Assembly (NCBI GenBank): GCA_026990815.1 | Contig: JALXCS010000198.1 | Span: forward strand, 1 to 18,239 | Reading direction: 5' to 3' | From: Methylomonas sp. | GTDB taxonomy: Bacteria > Pseudomonadota > Gammaproteobacteria > Methylococcales > Methylomonadaceae | Length of the DNA: 18,239 bases | Part shown: in pieces, positions 1 to 8,114 of the stretch | Numbering within the stretch: position 1 is the first letter of the stretch | Layout: each line of letters begins with the position of its first letter | Position numbers and translations under genes: made by a program | Notes under the pieces: generated by a model | What the model was told of the DNA's origin: nothing | The model's input: only the letters and a program-made list of their open reading frames with translations | Databases searched by the model: none

Positions 1-183
1 ATTATGAATAATAAGAAGCAGAAAAACAAATAATTGAGAGATCAGAAATAGTATCATATTCATAGAATAGTCAATTAGAACATAATGCAAAAAATAAGAA
101 CAAAAAGGCAATCAAAAGGAGACCAAAGAGTAAAAGTAAAAATCAATATCAAAGTCAAAGCAAAAACATTCAAAAGAAAATCA

Positions 184-654
184 CTAACTCATCAACTGAA
201 CGAGTAATGATATAATCAATAAAATACAGTCGCCGCCAACAGCACGGGATTCGATGATTTGATAAGGGTCAATGATAAAGTCTTTTCTTAATACGGGAAG
301 AGGGCAAGCTTGTCTGGCCATTTGCAGATAAACTTCTGATCCCTGAAAGTATTCCTTGTCGGTTAATACGGAAATACAGGTTGCGCCGTTCATGGCATAA
401 TCCTGAGCAATTTCCGTGGGCTGAAAATTTTCCCTGATGATGCCTTTACTTGGCGATGCCTTTTTTATTTCTGCAATAATGGCAGGTTTTTTGGTTTGAA
501 CTTTGTTTTTCAGGGCATTGCAGAAGCCGCGTGTGGAACCAATGTCGCTGGCAATTTCTTCCAGGTCAGAACTGGACATGCGGCCTTTTCGTTTGGCAAT
601 TTCATTGGCTTTGGTTTCTAAAATTTTTTTAAGAATATCTGGGGTGTCGGTCAT
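184..654 (-). CDS. trpC: Indole-3-glycerol phosphate synthase, N-terminal part (frame lost)
   Basis: The gene encodes the N-terminal 156 residues of TrpC, which closes the anthranilate-derived deoxyribulose phosphate to indole-3-glycerol phosphate in tryptophan synthesis. The TIM-barrel start is clear: AEIKKASPSKG at residues 61-71, with the family's substrate-binding Glu/Lys pair at E62/K64, and VLRKDF at 121-126, whose K124 is the catalytic Lys. Reading stops just after GGDCILLI (about residues 139-146). A full TrpC has about 260-270 residues, so roughly the last 100, including the catalytic Glu, Asn and Ser of later barrel strands, are absent. Beyond the stop the DNA becomes A-rich and stop-laden instead of continuing the barrel. 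It is the last gene of the trp cluster, 18 nt after trpD. The identity is secure. Whether the break is a mutation or poor sequence near an assembly end cannot be decided here. Confidence 0.85.
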   Translation of the reverse strand: MTDTPDILKKILETKANEIAKRKGRMSSSDLEEIASDIGSTRGFCNALKNKVQTKKPAIIAEIKKASPSKGIIRENFQPTEIAQDYAMNGATCISVLTDKEYFQGSEVYLQMARQACPLPVLRKDFIIDPYQIIESRAVGGDCILLIISLLVQLMS

Positions 655-672
655 TGTTTTGAAATGATATTT

Positions 673-1683
673 TTATTGGGTTATTTCGATTAAAGCATTA
701 AATTTTGCTTTGGCTGAACCATTTGCGATTGCCTGTCGAGCTGTATTGATTCCAGCTTCAAGTGAGTCAGTAATATTAGCGGCGTATATGGCAGCGCCGG
801 CATTTAATAGAACAATATTTTTGGCAGGGCCGACCTGATCATCGAGGACAGAATTTATTTTTTTTAAGCTGGATTGGGCGTCAGTGACAGCCAAGTCAGA
901 AAGTGAACCCTTGTTGATGCCAAATTGTACTGGCGTAATGACATAAGTTGTGATTTTGTCATCTTTAAGTTCAGCAATATGTGTGGGGGAAGCAATGCTG
1001 ATTTCATCCAAGCCATCTTCTGCGCACACCACTAATACATGCTTGCTGCCTAATTTTTGCAGTACTCGTGCCATTGGTTCAAGCCAGTCTTTTGAAAACA
1101 CTCCGATCAATTGGTTGGCTGCGCCAGCTGGATTGGATAATGGTCCAAGCAGATTAAATAAGGTTCTGACCCCCATTTCCTTGCGTGGGCCGATAGCATG
1201 TTTCATGGCGCCGTGGTAGCAGGGAGCAAATAAAAAACCCACGCCAATTTCATTTACGCATCTAGCGACTTGTTCAGGAGATAGATCAAGGTTTATCCCC
1301 GCTGCTTCAAGCACATCGGCACTGCCAGATTTGCTGGAGACAGACCGGTTGCCGTGTTTCGCAACCTTGCCTCCTGCTGCGGCAACAACAAAAGCGCAAG
1401 CGGTAGAAATGTTGAAAGTATTTGCGCCATCTCCGCCGGTACCACAGGTGTCTACAATGTGATCACCGGAAATTTTTACCGGGGTTGCCAACTCCCGCAT
1501 GACTTCTGCCGCTGCTGCGATTTCAGCCACAGTCTCTTTTTTGCAGCGTAAGGCGATGAGAAAACCGCCAATCTGGGCGGGTGTTGCAGAGCCGCCCATG
1601 ATCAGGCGCATGACCAGTTTCATCTCATCCCTGGTAAGGTTTTTTTTATCCAATGCCGTTTGGATAGCGGTTTGCATGTCCAT
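673..1683 (-). CDS. trpD: Anthranilate phosphoribosyltransferase
   Basis: TrpD transfers the phosphoribosyl group of PRPP to anthranilate, the second step of tryptophan synthesis, in the cytoplasm. At 336 residues it has the normal length for a stand-alone TrpD. The family signatures are present: the PRPP loop DTCGTGGDGANTFNIST (near residues 78-94), KHGNRSVSSKSGSAD (near 109-123), and the downstream GPRKEMGVRTLFNLLGPLSNP stretch, which is quoted here only as a landmark. The start follows the trpG stop by 2 nt. ATG codons lie at residues 1 and 3, so the exact start could be either, and a GGAG-like ribosome site lies inside the end of trpG. It is co-oriented and almost certainly co-transcribed with trpE and trpG. 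No key residue appears missing. Confidence 0.97.
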   Translation of the reverse strand: MDMQTAIQTALDKKNLTRDEMKLVMRLIMGGSATPAQIGGFLIALRCKKETVAEIAAAAEVMRELATPVKISGDHIVDTCGTGGDGANTFNISTACAFVVAAAGGKVAKHGNRSVSSKSGSADVLEAAGINLDLSPEQVARCVNEIGVGFLFAPCYHGAMKHAIGPRKEMGVRTLFNLLGPLSNPAGAANQLIGVFSKDWLEPMARVLQKLGSKHVLVVCAEDGLDEISIASPTHIAELKDDKITTYVITPVQFGINKGSLSDLAVTDAQSSLKKINSVLDDQVGPAKNIVLLNAGAAIYAANITDSLEAGINTARQAIANGSAKAKFNALIEITQ

Positions 1684-1685
1684 TT

Positions 1686-2276
1686 TCAGCTTCGCTCCAG
1701 AAAATTACGCAATAGATCGTGGCCGTGTTCAGTCAGAATTGATTCAGGATGAAACTGCACCCCTTCGATGTCAAGGGTCTTATGACGAACCCCCATGATT
1801 TCATCAATATTGCCATTCCGATCTTGTGTCCAGGCGGTTATCTCCAAACATTCGGGTAATGTTTGTTGTTCAATAACCAGCGAATGATAACGAGTGGCTT
1901 CAAAGGGATTGTTCAGACCTTTGAAAACGCCCCGGTTATGATGAAATACCATGGATGTTTTGCCATGCATGATTTTTTTGGCATGAACAATTTTGCCACC
2001 AAATGCATGGCCAATGCTTTGATGGCCAAGGCAAACGCCCAAAATAGGATAAACGCCAGAAAATGCGAGGATGGCCGCTACTGAAATCCCTGCCTCATTT
2101 GGCGTGCAAGGACCGGGGGAGATGACTATTTTATCGGGCGACAATGCTTTAATATCTTCGAGGCTGACTTGATCATTTCTGACCACAGTAACCGCTGCGC
2201 CCAGTTCGCCAAAATACTGGACCAGATTATAAGTGAAGGAATCATAGTTATCGATCATAACAATTTTGGAGGCCAT
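1686..2276 (-). CDS. trpG: Anthranilate synthase component II (glutamine amidotransferase)
   Basis: This class I glutamine amidotransferase hydrolyses glutamine and passes ammonia to TrpE for anthranilate formation. It has the usual single-domain length of 196 residues. It begins with IDNYDSFTYNLVQ (8-20). The nucleophile Cys82 lies in GVCLGHQSIGHAFGG, and the triad is completed by His176 and Glu178 in GVQFHPESILT. The oxyanion-strand motif SPGPCTPNEAG is at 53-63. The start codon shares one base with the trpE stop (TAATG), and a strong GGAGGG ribosome site (about 2283-2288) lies within trpE, so translation is probably coupled. The sequence cannot exclude the family's common dual role as the glutaminase of p-aminobenzoate synthase (PabA). 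No pabA is visible in this window. Confidence 0.96.
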   Translation of the reverse strand: MASKIVMIDNYDSFTYNLVQYFGELGAAVTVVRNDQVSLEDIKALSPDKIVISPGPCTPNEAGISVAAILAFSGVYPILGVCLGHQSIGHAFGGKIVHAKKIMHGKTSMVFHHNRGVFKGLNNPFEATRYHSLVIEQQTLPECLEITAWTQDRNGNIDEIMGVRHKTLDIEGVQFHPESILTEHGHDLLRNFLERS

Positions 2277-3763
2277 TAACTTTTCCCTCCATTGAGTCCC
2301 GCTTCTGCCATATTGACTGCACGAAAAATCGCGCGCCCTTTATTCATTGTCTCATCCCATTCGTTTGTTGGAATTGAATCATAGACAATTCCTGCTCCTG
2401 CCTGAATATGTAGAGTGTTATTTTTAATGACAGCGGTTCGAATTGCAATGGCGGTATCAAGATTTCCCGACCAGGATAAATAGCCAACCGCACCCGAATA
2501 TATGCCTCTTTTTATCGGTTCCAGTTCATCGATAATTTCCATTGCTCTGATTTTTGGTGCGCCGCTGACGGTTCCCGCCGGGAAAGTCGCAGCAAAGACA
2601 TCAAAAGCATCTTTTCCGTGCTGTAATTTTCCGGTAACATTGGAAACAATATGCATGACGTGGGAATAGCGTTCAACAATCATTTTGTCAGTTAATTTTA
2701 CACTGCCAATTTCTGCTACCCGACCGGTATCATTTCTGCCCAAATCAATCAGCATCAAATGTTCTGCAAGTTCTTTGGGGTCGTTGAGTAAATCGTTCTC
2801 AAGTTCAATATCCTGTTCAGGTGTTTTTCCGCGTGGACGGGTTCCGGCAATGGGTCTGACGGTAACCGAATCTTCCTCAAGTCGAACCAGAATTTCAGGA
2901 GACGAGCCAACGATGTGAAAATCGTCAAGATCCAGATAATACATATAAGGTGAAGGATTCAGACAGCGCAAGGCACGATATAAATCCAAAGGAGGTGCGG
3001 AATAAGGAACCGATAATCGCTGAGATAAAACAACTTGCATAATATCACCGGCAACGATGTATTGTTTTGCTTTTTGAACTGCATCTTCAAAGCCCTGTTG
3101 GGTAAAACCAGAAACAAAATCTACCTCATTGACCTGTTTGGGGCTGCTATGTGATTCGGGTTTTGCTTTTTCTTTATGTAATCGCGCGACCAATTTATCT
3201 AGTCGCATGTTAGCTTGTTCGAAAGCATCTTCCTGGGCAGGGTCGGCATGGGTTAACAGCAACATTTTCCCGGACAGGTTGTCAAAAACCAGAATTTCTT
3301 CAGAAATCATCAGTAAAATATCGGGATTTTCCAAGGGGTCCGGTTTGCCGCTGGAGCGCAGCCGGGGTTCAATATAGCCGATGGTTTCGTAACCGAAATA
3401 CCCCACCAAGCCTCCGTTAAAACGTGGAATCTCTGGAAGATCCGGGACTTTATAACGCTGCTTAAATTGGTCAATCCAGACTAATGGATTGTCATGTTCT
3501 GCTGTCTCAATGACCTGGTTATTTTTTTGTACTTCAATAGAATTGCCGTGAACCTTGACGATAGTGTTGCAAGGTAGACCAATAATCGAATAGCGTCCCC
3601 ATTGTTCACCCCCATGCACCGATTCAAAGAGATAGGAATAAGGTCCTTCAGCTAGCTTCATATAAGCGCTTAAAGGTGTATCAAGATCAGCAAGCACTTC
3701 TCTGAAAATGGGTATGCGATTATATCCCTGTCGGACATAATCATTAAACAGCTCTGGGGTCAT
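2276..3763 (-). CDS. trpE: Anthranilate synthase component I
   Basis: TrpE converts chorismate plus ammonia to anthranilate, the committed step of tryptophan synthesis, working with TrpG. It has 495 residues, a normal length. Visible elements are SYLFESVHGGEQWGRYS (43-59), which corresponds to the LLES-type element that binds inhibitory tryptophan in the family; PIAGTRPRG (304-312); HLMLIDLGRNDTGR (335-348); FPAGTVSGAPKIRAMEIIDE (394-413) of the chorismate site; and AGAGIVYDS (455-463). It is first in trpEGDC and overlaps trpG by one base. Feedback inhibition by tryptophan is expected from the family. The 188-nt upstream region shows a possible -10 box and an inverted repeat but no leader peptide with tandem Trp codons. 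PabB and TrpE are related, but the trpG/trpD neighbours favour TrpE. Confidence 0.96.
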   Translation of the reverse strand: MTPELFNDYVRQGYNRIPIFREVLADLDTPLSAYMKLAEGPYSYLFESVHGGEQWGRYSIIGLPCNTIVKVHGNSIEVQKNNQVIETAEHDNPLVWIDQFKQRYKVPDLPEIPRFNGGLVGYFGYETIGYIEPRLRSSGKPDPLENPDILLMISEEILVFDNLSGKMLLLTHADPAQEDAFEQANMRLDKLVARLHKEKAKPESHSSPKQVNEVDFVSGFTQQGFEDAVQKAKQYIVAGDIMQVVLSQRLSVPYSAPPLDLYRALRCLNPSPYMYYLDLDDFHIVGSSPEILVRLEEDSVTVRPIAGTRPRGKTPEQDIELENDLLNDPKELAEHLMLIDLGRNDTGRVAEIGSVKLTDKMIVERYSHVMHIVSNVTGKLQHGKDAFDVFAATFPAGTVSGAPKIRAMEIIDELEPIKRGIYSGAVGYLSWSGNLDTAIAIRTAVIKNNTLHIQAGAGIVYDSIPTNEWDETMNKGRAIFRAVNMAEAGLNGGKS

Positions 3764-3793
3764 TTAATTTTTCTGGGAAACGTGAAATTGTCC

Positions 3794-3845
3794 ATTATAA
3801 CTTTTTTATTAGAACATAGCCTATTGCGGATTTTTCTGGCTATGT
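3794..3845 (-). promoter_or_regulatory. Possible trpE promoter with an inverted repeat around the -35 region
   Basis: Reading the minus strand, a perfect TATAAT lies at 3794-3799, about 30 nt before the trpE ATG. No good -35 hexamer sits 16-18 nt upstream. Instead a perfect 8-bp inverted repeat occupies that position: ACATAGCC at 3814-3821 and GGCTATGT at 3838-3845, with a 16-nt spacer. A promoter with a poor -35 overlapped by a dyad suits a regulator-dependent promoter, but this is inference. A 10-bp direct repeat, AGCCTATTGC, is present at 3818-3827 and 3849-3858. Confidence 0.35.
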
Positions 3846-3951
3846 AGGAGCCTATTGCTATTTGGATTCTCTATAGATGTTGTGGCAAATTACCTTTTGT
3901 CCAAAGACTCAGCATCATTTACCACATCATTTCTTTCTACATAAATAATTT

Positions 3952-5343
3952 TTAGCCTTTTAAATTTTTCAAAACCTCCTGCAAACTATCATTGGCATCG
4001 CCAAATAACATACGGGTATTATCCATTACAAATAATGGATTGCCCACACCGGCATATCCAGAAGCCATACTACGTTTCAGGACAATTGTAGTTCCACCTT
4101 TCCAGCATTCGATGACCGGCATGCCGGCAATAGGGCTGTTTGGGTCATCCAGTGCCGACGGATTAACAATATCATTAGCGCCAATGACGATGCTGACATC
4201 CACATTGGGGAAGTCGTCATTAATTTCATCCATTTCATAAACGATATCGTAAGGCACTTTAGCTTCAGCCAAAAGCACATTCATGTGGCCGGGCATACGC
4301 CCAGCAACCGGGTGAATGGCAAACCGGACATTTTTACCTTTGTTGCGTAACAGTTTGCTCAGTTCATTGACGGTATGTTGGGCTTGGGCGACGGCCATAC
4401 CATAGCCAGGAATAATGACGATATTTTTAGAATCCAGTAATAAATTAGCTGTTTCAGATGGATCAATAGGAGAAACCTCACCTTCAACGACAGCCGCTTC
4501 TCCTCCTGATTCAGTGCCAAAGCCGCCAGCAATCACGCTGAGAAAATGCCGGTTCATGGCGCGACACATAATGTAGCTTAGAATTGCACCGCTACTACCT
4601 ACCAATGCACCAGTCACGATGAGCAAATCATTGCCGAGCATAAATCCGGTTGCGGCCGCGGCCCACCCAGAATAACTGTTGAGCATGGAAACCACCACGG
4701 GCATGTCAGCACCACCAATTGCCATCACCATGTGCACTCCAAATCCAAGGGCAATAATAGTCATTAGAATCAGTGTCCATGTGCCGCCGCCGGTTTCTGC
4801 GCTTTCAAGAAATTGCAGGCATAGCCAAATTGCAGCGATCAGCAAGCCAAGGTTTAGCCAATGACGACCCGGTAATAAAACTGGGCTGCCGCCAATGCGG
4901 CCACTTAATTTGCCAAATGCAATGACTGAACCAGAAAAAGTGACTGCTCCAATTAAAATACCCAAATAGATTTCGATTTCATGAATGGATTTTTCCACCC
5001 CGGTTAGGGTAGCAGAAGGATCGATAAAATTTGCATAGCCAACCAGAACAGCAGCCATACCCACCAGGCTATGCATAATGGCGACCAGTTCGGGCATTTG
5101 GGTCATTTCGACTTTTTTTGCAGCATAATTGCCAATTGTCCCACCGATGAGTAAGGCAATGATAATGACCGCGTAGCTATTGACAGCATCACTCATGATG
5201 GTGGCGACAATCGCAATGGTCATGCCGATCATGCCGTAAAGATTACCGCGTCTTGCTGTTTCCTGATGGCTTAATCCGCTAAGACTCAAAATAAACAGAA
5301 TCGTGGCGGCGATATAGGACATTGTAACGAGACCTTGAGACAT
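3952..5343 (-). CDS. pntB: NAD(P) transhydrogenase subunit beta
   Basis: PntB is the beta subunit of the membrane transhydrogenase that uses proton-motive force to reduce NADP+ with NADH. At 463 residues it matches the E. coli-type subunit. The first 265 or so residues are hydrophobic membrane segments (domain II). H91 (in MHSLVG) and N222 (in LNSYSGW) fall at the positions of the proton-path residues known in the E. coli protein. The NADP(H)-binding domain III starts near residue 305 with IIPGYGMAVAQAQ, followed by HPVAGRMPGHMNVLLAEA and the loops VIGANDIVNP and SMASGYAGV. The start ATG has a strong AAGGAGG ribosome site that overlaps the pntA stop codon, and the gap between the genes is 11 nt. 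No clear terminator is visible between pntB and trpE, so read-through into trp is possible. Confidence 0.97.
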   Translation of the reverse strand: MSQGLVTMSYIAATILFILSLSGLSHQETARRGNLYGMIGMTIAIVATIMSDAVNSYAVIIIALLIGGTIGNYAAKKVEMTQMPELVAIMHSLVGMAAVLVGYANFIDPSATLTGVEKSIHEIEIYLGILIGAVTFSGSVIAFGKLSGRIGGSPVLLPGRHWLNLGLLIAAIWLCLQFLESAETGGGTWTLILMTIIALGFGVHMVMAIGGADMPVVVSMLNSYSGWAAAATGFMLGNDLLIVTGALVGSSGAILSYIMCRAMNRHFLSVIAGGFGTESGGEAAVVEGEVSPIDPSETANLLLDSKNIVIIPGYGMAVAQAQHTVNELSKLLRNKGKNVRFAIHPVAGRMPGHMNVLLAEAKVPYDIVYEMDEINDDFPNVDVSIVIGANDIVNPSALDDPNSPIAGMPVIECWKGGTTIVLKRSMASGYAGVGNPLFVMDNTRMLFGDANDSLQEVLKNLKG

Positions 5344-5354
5344 TATTTACCTCC

Positions 5355-6917
5355 TTATTTTCTAAACATTTCAAGCATTCGCCGGGTCACTAAAAAGCCA
5401 CCGACAATGTTGATTGACGCGATTAAAATAGCCAGTCCTGACAATAAAGTTATCAGAAATCCTGGTGAGGAAATTTGTACCAGTGCTCCAATTACAATGA
5501 TGCCACTGATTGCATTGGTTACGCTCATCAATGGGGTATGCAAGGAAGGAGCGACATTCCAGATGACCTGGTAGCCAACAAAACAGGCTAGCACAAAGAC
5601 CGTAAAATGTGACATAAATGATTCTGGAGCAGTTGCGCCAACAGCGTATAAAAGCGTACCGACGATGGCTAGCGGCAAAAACTGTTTAATTGGCTCCGGT
5701 AGCAGTGATTTTTTTTCTGGTTTTTCTTCGGTGACTGCCGGGGTTTCGGTTTGAGGCGCCGGAGTTGCTGATAATTTGGGTGGTGGCGGTGGCCAGGTGA
5801 TTTCACCTCCCTTAATAACGGTAGCTCCGCGAATCATTTCATCTTCCATATTGACAACAATTTCACCGTTTTTTTCAGGACATAGTTCGGCTAATAAATG
5901 ACGTAAATTAGTGCCGTAGAGCTGGCTGGATTGAGCTGCCATACGGCTGGGCAAATCGGTGTAACCGATAATGGTAACGCCAAATTTGGTGATAACCTTG
6001 TCAGGTCTTGTCAGTTTGCAGTTTCCGCCTTGTTCCGCTGCAAGATCAACAATAACACTGCCGGGTTTCATGGATTCAACCATGCCTTTGGTTATTAATT
6101 CAGGCGCTGGTTTGCCGGGTATGAGCGCGGTAGTGATGATAATATCGACCTCCATGGCCTGACGTGCAAACAGTGCCATTTCAGCTTCAATAAATTCCTT
6201 GCTCATGGTTTTCGCATAACCGCCAGTGCCAGAGCCATCCTCTTCAAAGTCCAGCATCAGGAATTCAGCATCCATACTTTCAACCTGTTCTTTTACTTCG
6301 GGGCGGGTATCAAAGGCTCTGACAATTGCACCCAGGCTTTTTGCGGTTCCGATTGCTGCAAGTCCTGCAACACCGGCGCCAATTACCAGGACTTTAGCGG
6401 GGGGGATTTTTCCTGCAGCCGTGATTTGTCCGGTAAAAAACCGGCCAAAGTGTTCTGCGGCTTCGATAACTGCCCGATAACCTGCAATATTCGCCATAGA
6501 ACTAAGAGCATCACATTTTTGTGCTCTTGAGATTCGTGGAATACAGTCCATTGCCAGCACAGTGGCTTTCTTTTTTGCCAGAGCATCCATTAAGCCTTTA
6601 TTTTGAGCCGGCCAGATGAAGCTGATCAGGTTGCCTTTTTCGGGCAATAATCCTGTTTCCTCAACTCCTGAAGCAGGATGCTTTTCCGGAGGTCTTACTT
6701 TCAGAATCAGATCAGTAGTTGACCATAATTTTTTGGTGTCTGAAATGATTTCCGCACCAGCTTCTTGATATTCTTCATCAGAAAAATTTGCATCTTTTCC
6801 TGCACTTTTTTCAATGCTAACGGAAAACCCCAGCTTTTTTAGTTGCTCAGTAACATTCGGTGTAATAGCTACCCGTTTTTCTCCCGGGTGTATTTCTTTT
6901 GGTATACCGATTTTCAT
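5355..6917 (-). CDS. pntA: NAD(P) transhydrogenase subunit alpha
   Basis: PntA carries the NAD(H)-binding domain I and part of the membrane domain of the proton-pumping transhydrogenase. The 520-residue form is the undivided enterobacterial type, not the split PntAA/PntAB type of alphaproteobacteria. Domain I begins MKIGIPKEIHPGEKRVAITP. The dinucleotide fold GAGVAGLAAIG (180-190) is followed by AFDTRPEVKEQVESM (201-215). DLPSRMAAQSSQLYGTN lies near 321-337. A proline-rich linker (about 376-403) leads into four predicted membrane helices (about 412-428, 434-455, 466-483, 488-508) and a short basic tail. A GAGGAT ribosome site precedes the ATG. In a methylotroph it would exchange reducing equivalents between the NADH and NADPH pools fed by C1 oxidation; this role is inferred. 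Confidence 0.97.
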   Translation of the reverse strand: MKIGIPKEIHPGEKRVAITPNVTEQLKKLGFSVSIEKSAGKDANFSDEEYQEAGAEIISDTKKLWSTTDLILKVRPPEKHPASGVEETGLLPEKGNLISFIWPAQNKGLMDALAKKKATVLAMDCIPRISRAQKCDALSSMANIAGYRAVIEAAEHFGRFFTGQITAAGKIPPAKVLVIGAGVAGLAAIGTAKSLGAIVRAFDTRPEVKEQVESMDAEFLMLDFEEDGSGTGGYAKTMSKEFIEAEMALFARQAMEVDIIITTALIPGKPAPELITKGMVESMKPGSVIVDLAAEQGGNCKLTRPDKVITKFGVTIIGYTDLPSRMAAQSSQLYGTNLRHLLAELCPEKNGEIVVNMEDEMIRGATVIKGGEITWPPPPPKLSATPAPQTETPAVTEEKPEKKSLLPEPIKQFLPLAIVGTLLYAVGATAPESFMSHFTVFVLACFVGYQVIWNVAPSLHTPLMSVTNAISGIIVIGALVQISSPGFLITLLSGLAILIASINIVGGFLVTRRMLEMFRK

Positions 6918-6962
6918 TTTTTATCCTCATGACTTGCGGTGTTGTGTGAAATACAGCTGTTT

Positions 6963-6990
6963 ATTATTTTTTCTGAAGCTTCATTTTCAA
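6963..6990 (-). promoter_or_regulatory. Predicted sigma70-type promoter of pntA-pntB
   Basis: On the minus strand TTGAAA (6985-6990, five of six matches to TTGACA) is followed after 16 nt by AATAAT (6963-6968, five of six matches to TATAAT). This predicts a start near 6956 and a leader of about 40 nt ending in the GAGGAT ribosome site of pntA. It rests on consensus only. AT-rich intergenic DNA gives some chance matches. Confidence 0.45.
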
Positions 6991-7065
6991 TACACAGTCA
7001 GTTTTTTTAAAAAAAGCCTGAATTGTTGTTGATAAAGCTCCGGTGATGAGCTTATGGTATTAAGC

Positions 7066-7077
7066 TTGATTAATCAA
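7066..7077. promoter_or_regulatory. Perfect 12-bp palindrome in the pntA/GGDEF divergent region
   Basis: TTGATTAATCAA reads identically on both strands. It lies about 100 nt before the diguanylate cyclase start and about 150 nt before the pntA start, a plausible position for a dimeric regulator. The half-sites resemble the FNR/CRP-family TTGAT...ATCAA motif, but the spacer is 2 nt instead of the 4 nt of an FNR box, so no regulator is assigned. Confidence 0.3.
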
Positions 7078-7113
7078 CTGATTTTGGCTGATCTGAAACC
7101 GGGAGAAAGTCAG

Positions 7114-7148
7114 ATTGGCTTAAGTAGGTATGCTAAGCTTAAGCCAAT
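7114..7148. promoter_or_regulatory. 11-bp perfect inverted repeat before the diguanylate cyclase gene
   Basis: ATTGGCTTAAG at 7114-7124 is exactly matched by CTTAAGCCAAT at 7138-7148, separated by 13 nt and ending 27 nt before the ATG at 7176. Because CTTAAG is itself a palindrome, the unit also occurs as a direct repeat offset by 19 bp, close to two helical turns. It could be a paired operator or a stem-loop in the 5' leader. No U-tract follows, so it is not a rho-independent terminator. Confidence 0.45.
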
Positions 7149-7175
7149 GAAGAAAAAATTAATTTTCCTGTCAAT

Positions 7176-8105
7176 ATGAAAGTATTAATTGTTGACGATA
7201 ATAAATCCATTAGACAGTATATTTCCGAGTGTATTGCGGCGCTGGGCCATCAGCCGTTTTTTGCTGAAAATGGCAGAGAAGCCGTTAAATTTGTGAAGCT
7301 GAAGGAGGTAGACTTGATTATGATGGATGTCGAAATGCCTAACATGAATGGTTATGAAGCAACCAAGAAAATCAGAAGATTGCTTGATGAAGAATGGATA
7401 CCCATTATTTTTATTACCAGCAAAATTGATGAGGACTCTTATACTGAAGGAATATTGGCTGGTGCTGATGCTTATATACCAAAGCCTATCAAGCCGCTCC
7501 ATTTGCAATTGCAAATCATGGCGATGCAAAGGATATACGATACCCGGCAAAAACTGAAATTGGCACAACAGCAACTAGAGGAAGCCAATAAAAAATTACT
7601 GAAAATTTCTCTGGTTGATGAATTAACCGGCTTGGCAAATCGTCGTAATTTTGATCAACATCTGGAAAAAGAATACAGACTGGCGAAAAGAGAAAAAAAG
7701 CCCTTATCAGTGGTTATTTGTGATGTTGATTTTTTCAAGATTTATAATGATACTTATGGCCATATTCAAGGGGATGAATGTTTGACAAATATTGCTGGTG
7801 CAATTGCCAGCATCCCGAAAAGACCCACAGATTTGGCTTGTCGTTATGGAGGCGAAGAATTTACCGTAATTTTACCGAACACCGATTTGCAGGGTGGATT
7901 ATGCGTTGCTGAAAAAATTCGGCAGGTAGTTTTCGAACAAAAAATTCCTCATAACGGTTCTAGCATTGCCCCCTATGTTACGTTGAGTTTGGGATTGGCA
8001 ACTTATACTGGACAATTTAAGTCTGCTGAGGAAATTACCAAGGCTGCCGACATCGCCTTGTACCGCGCCAAAGATAAAGGCAGAAATCGAGTCGAGTCAG
8101 CTTGA
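7176..8105 (+). CDS. Response regulator with REC and GGDEF domains (diguanylate cyclase)
   Basis: The product is predicted to make cyclic di-GMP from two GTP when its receiver domain is phosphorylated by an unknown histidine kinase. The REC domain (1-115) has the acidic pair D7/D8, the phosphoacceptor D51 in MMDVEMPNMNGYE, T81 and K103 in KPIKP. A short coiled-coil-like helix (about 122-144) leads to the GGDEF domain: DELTGLANRRNFD (148-160), the metal-binding CDVDFFKIYND (182-192), and the active-site signature GGEEF at 225-229, a catalytically competent variant. RPTD (216-219), exactly five residues before GGEEF, is an intact RxxD product-inhibition site. The architecture resembles WspR/PleD-type single-REC regulators. 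No histidine kinase is adjacent. The next gene starts 9 nt downstream, so it probably leads the C1 cluster transcript. Confidence 0.93.
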   Translation: MKVLIVDDNKSIRQYISECIAALGHQPFFAENGREAVKFVKLKEVDLIMMDVEMPNMNGYEATKKIRRLLDEEWIPIIFITSKIDEDSYTEGILAGADAYIPKPIKPLHLQLQIMAMQRIYDTRQKLKLAQQQLEEANKKLLKISLVDELTGLANRRNFDQHLEKEYRLAKREKKPLSVVICDVDFFKIYNDTYGHIQGDECLTNIAGAIASIPKRPTDLACRYGGEEFTVILPNTDLQGGLCVAEKIRQVVFEQKIPHNGSSIAPYVTLSLGLATYTGQFKSAEEITKAADIALYRAKDKGRNRVESA

Positions 8106-8114
8106 TTCTCTATA

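Noticed and set aside
950..1551. Plus-strand open frames opposite trpD
   Set aside because: They lack family motifs and ribosome sites and mirror the codon pattern of trpD; treated as shadow frames. The same applies to plus-strand frames opposite trpG, trpE, pntB, pntA, rpiA and bcp and to minus-strand frames opposite the C1 genes.
3764..3951. Leader-peptide attenuator before trpE
   Set aside because: No short frame with adjacent Trp codons and no stem followed by a U-run on the minus strand.
7035..7053. AAGCTC...GAGCTT hairpin upstream of the diguanylate cyclase
   Set aside because: Only a 6-bp stem with no U-tract or conserved context; less convincing than the two nearby palindromes.
7066..7077. 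FNR box
   Set aside because: The half-sites TTGAT/ATCAA are separated by 2 nt, not the 4 nt required, so the site is listed only as an unassigned palindrome.
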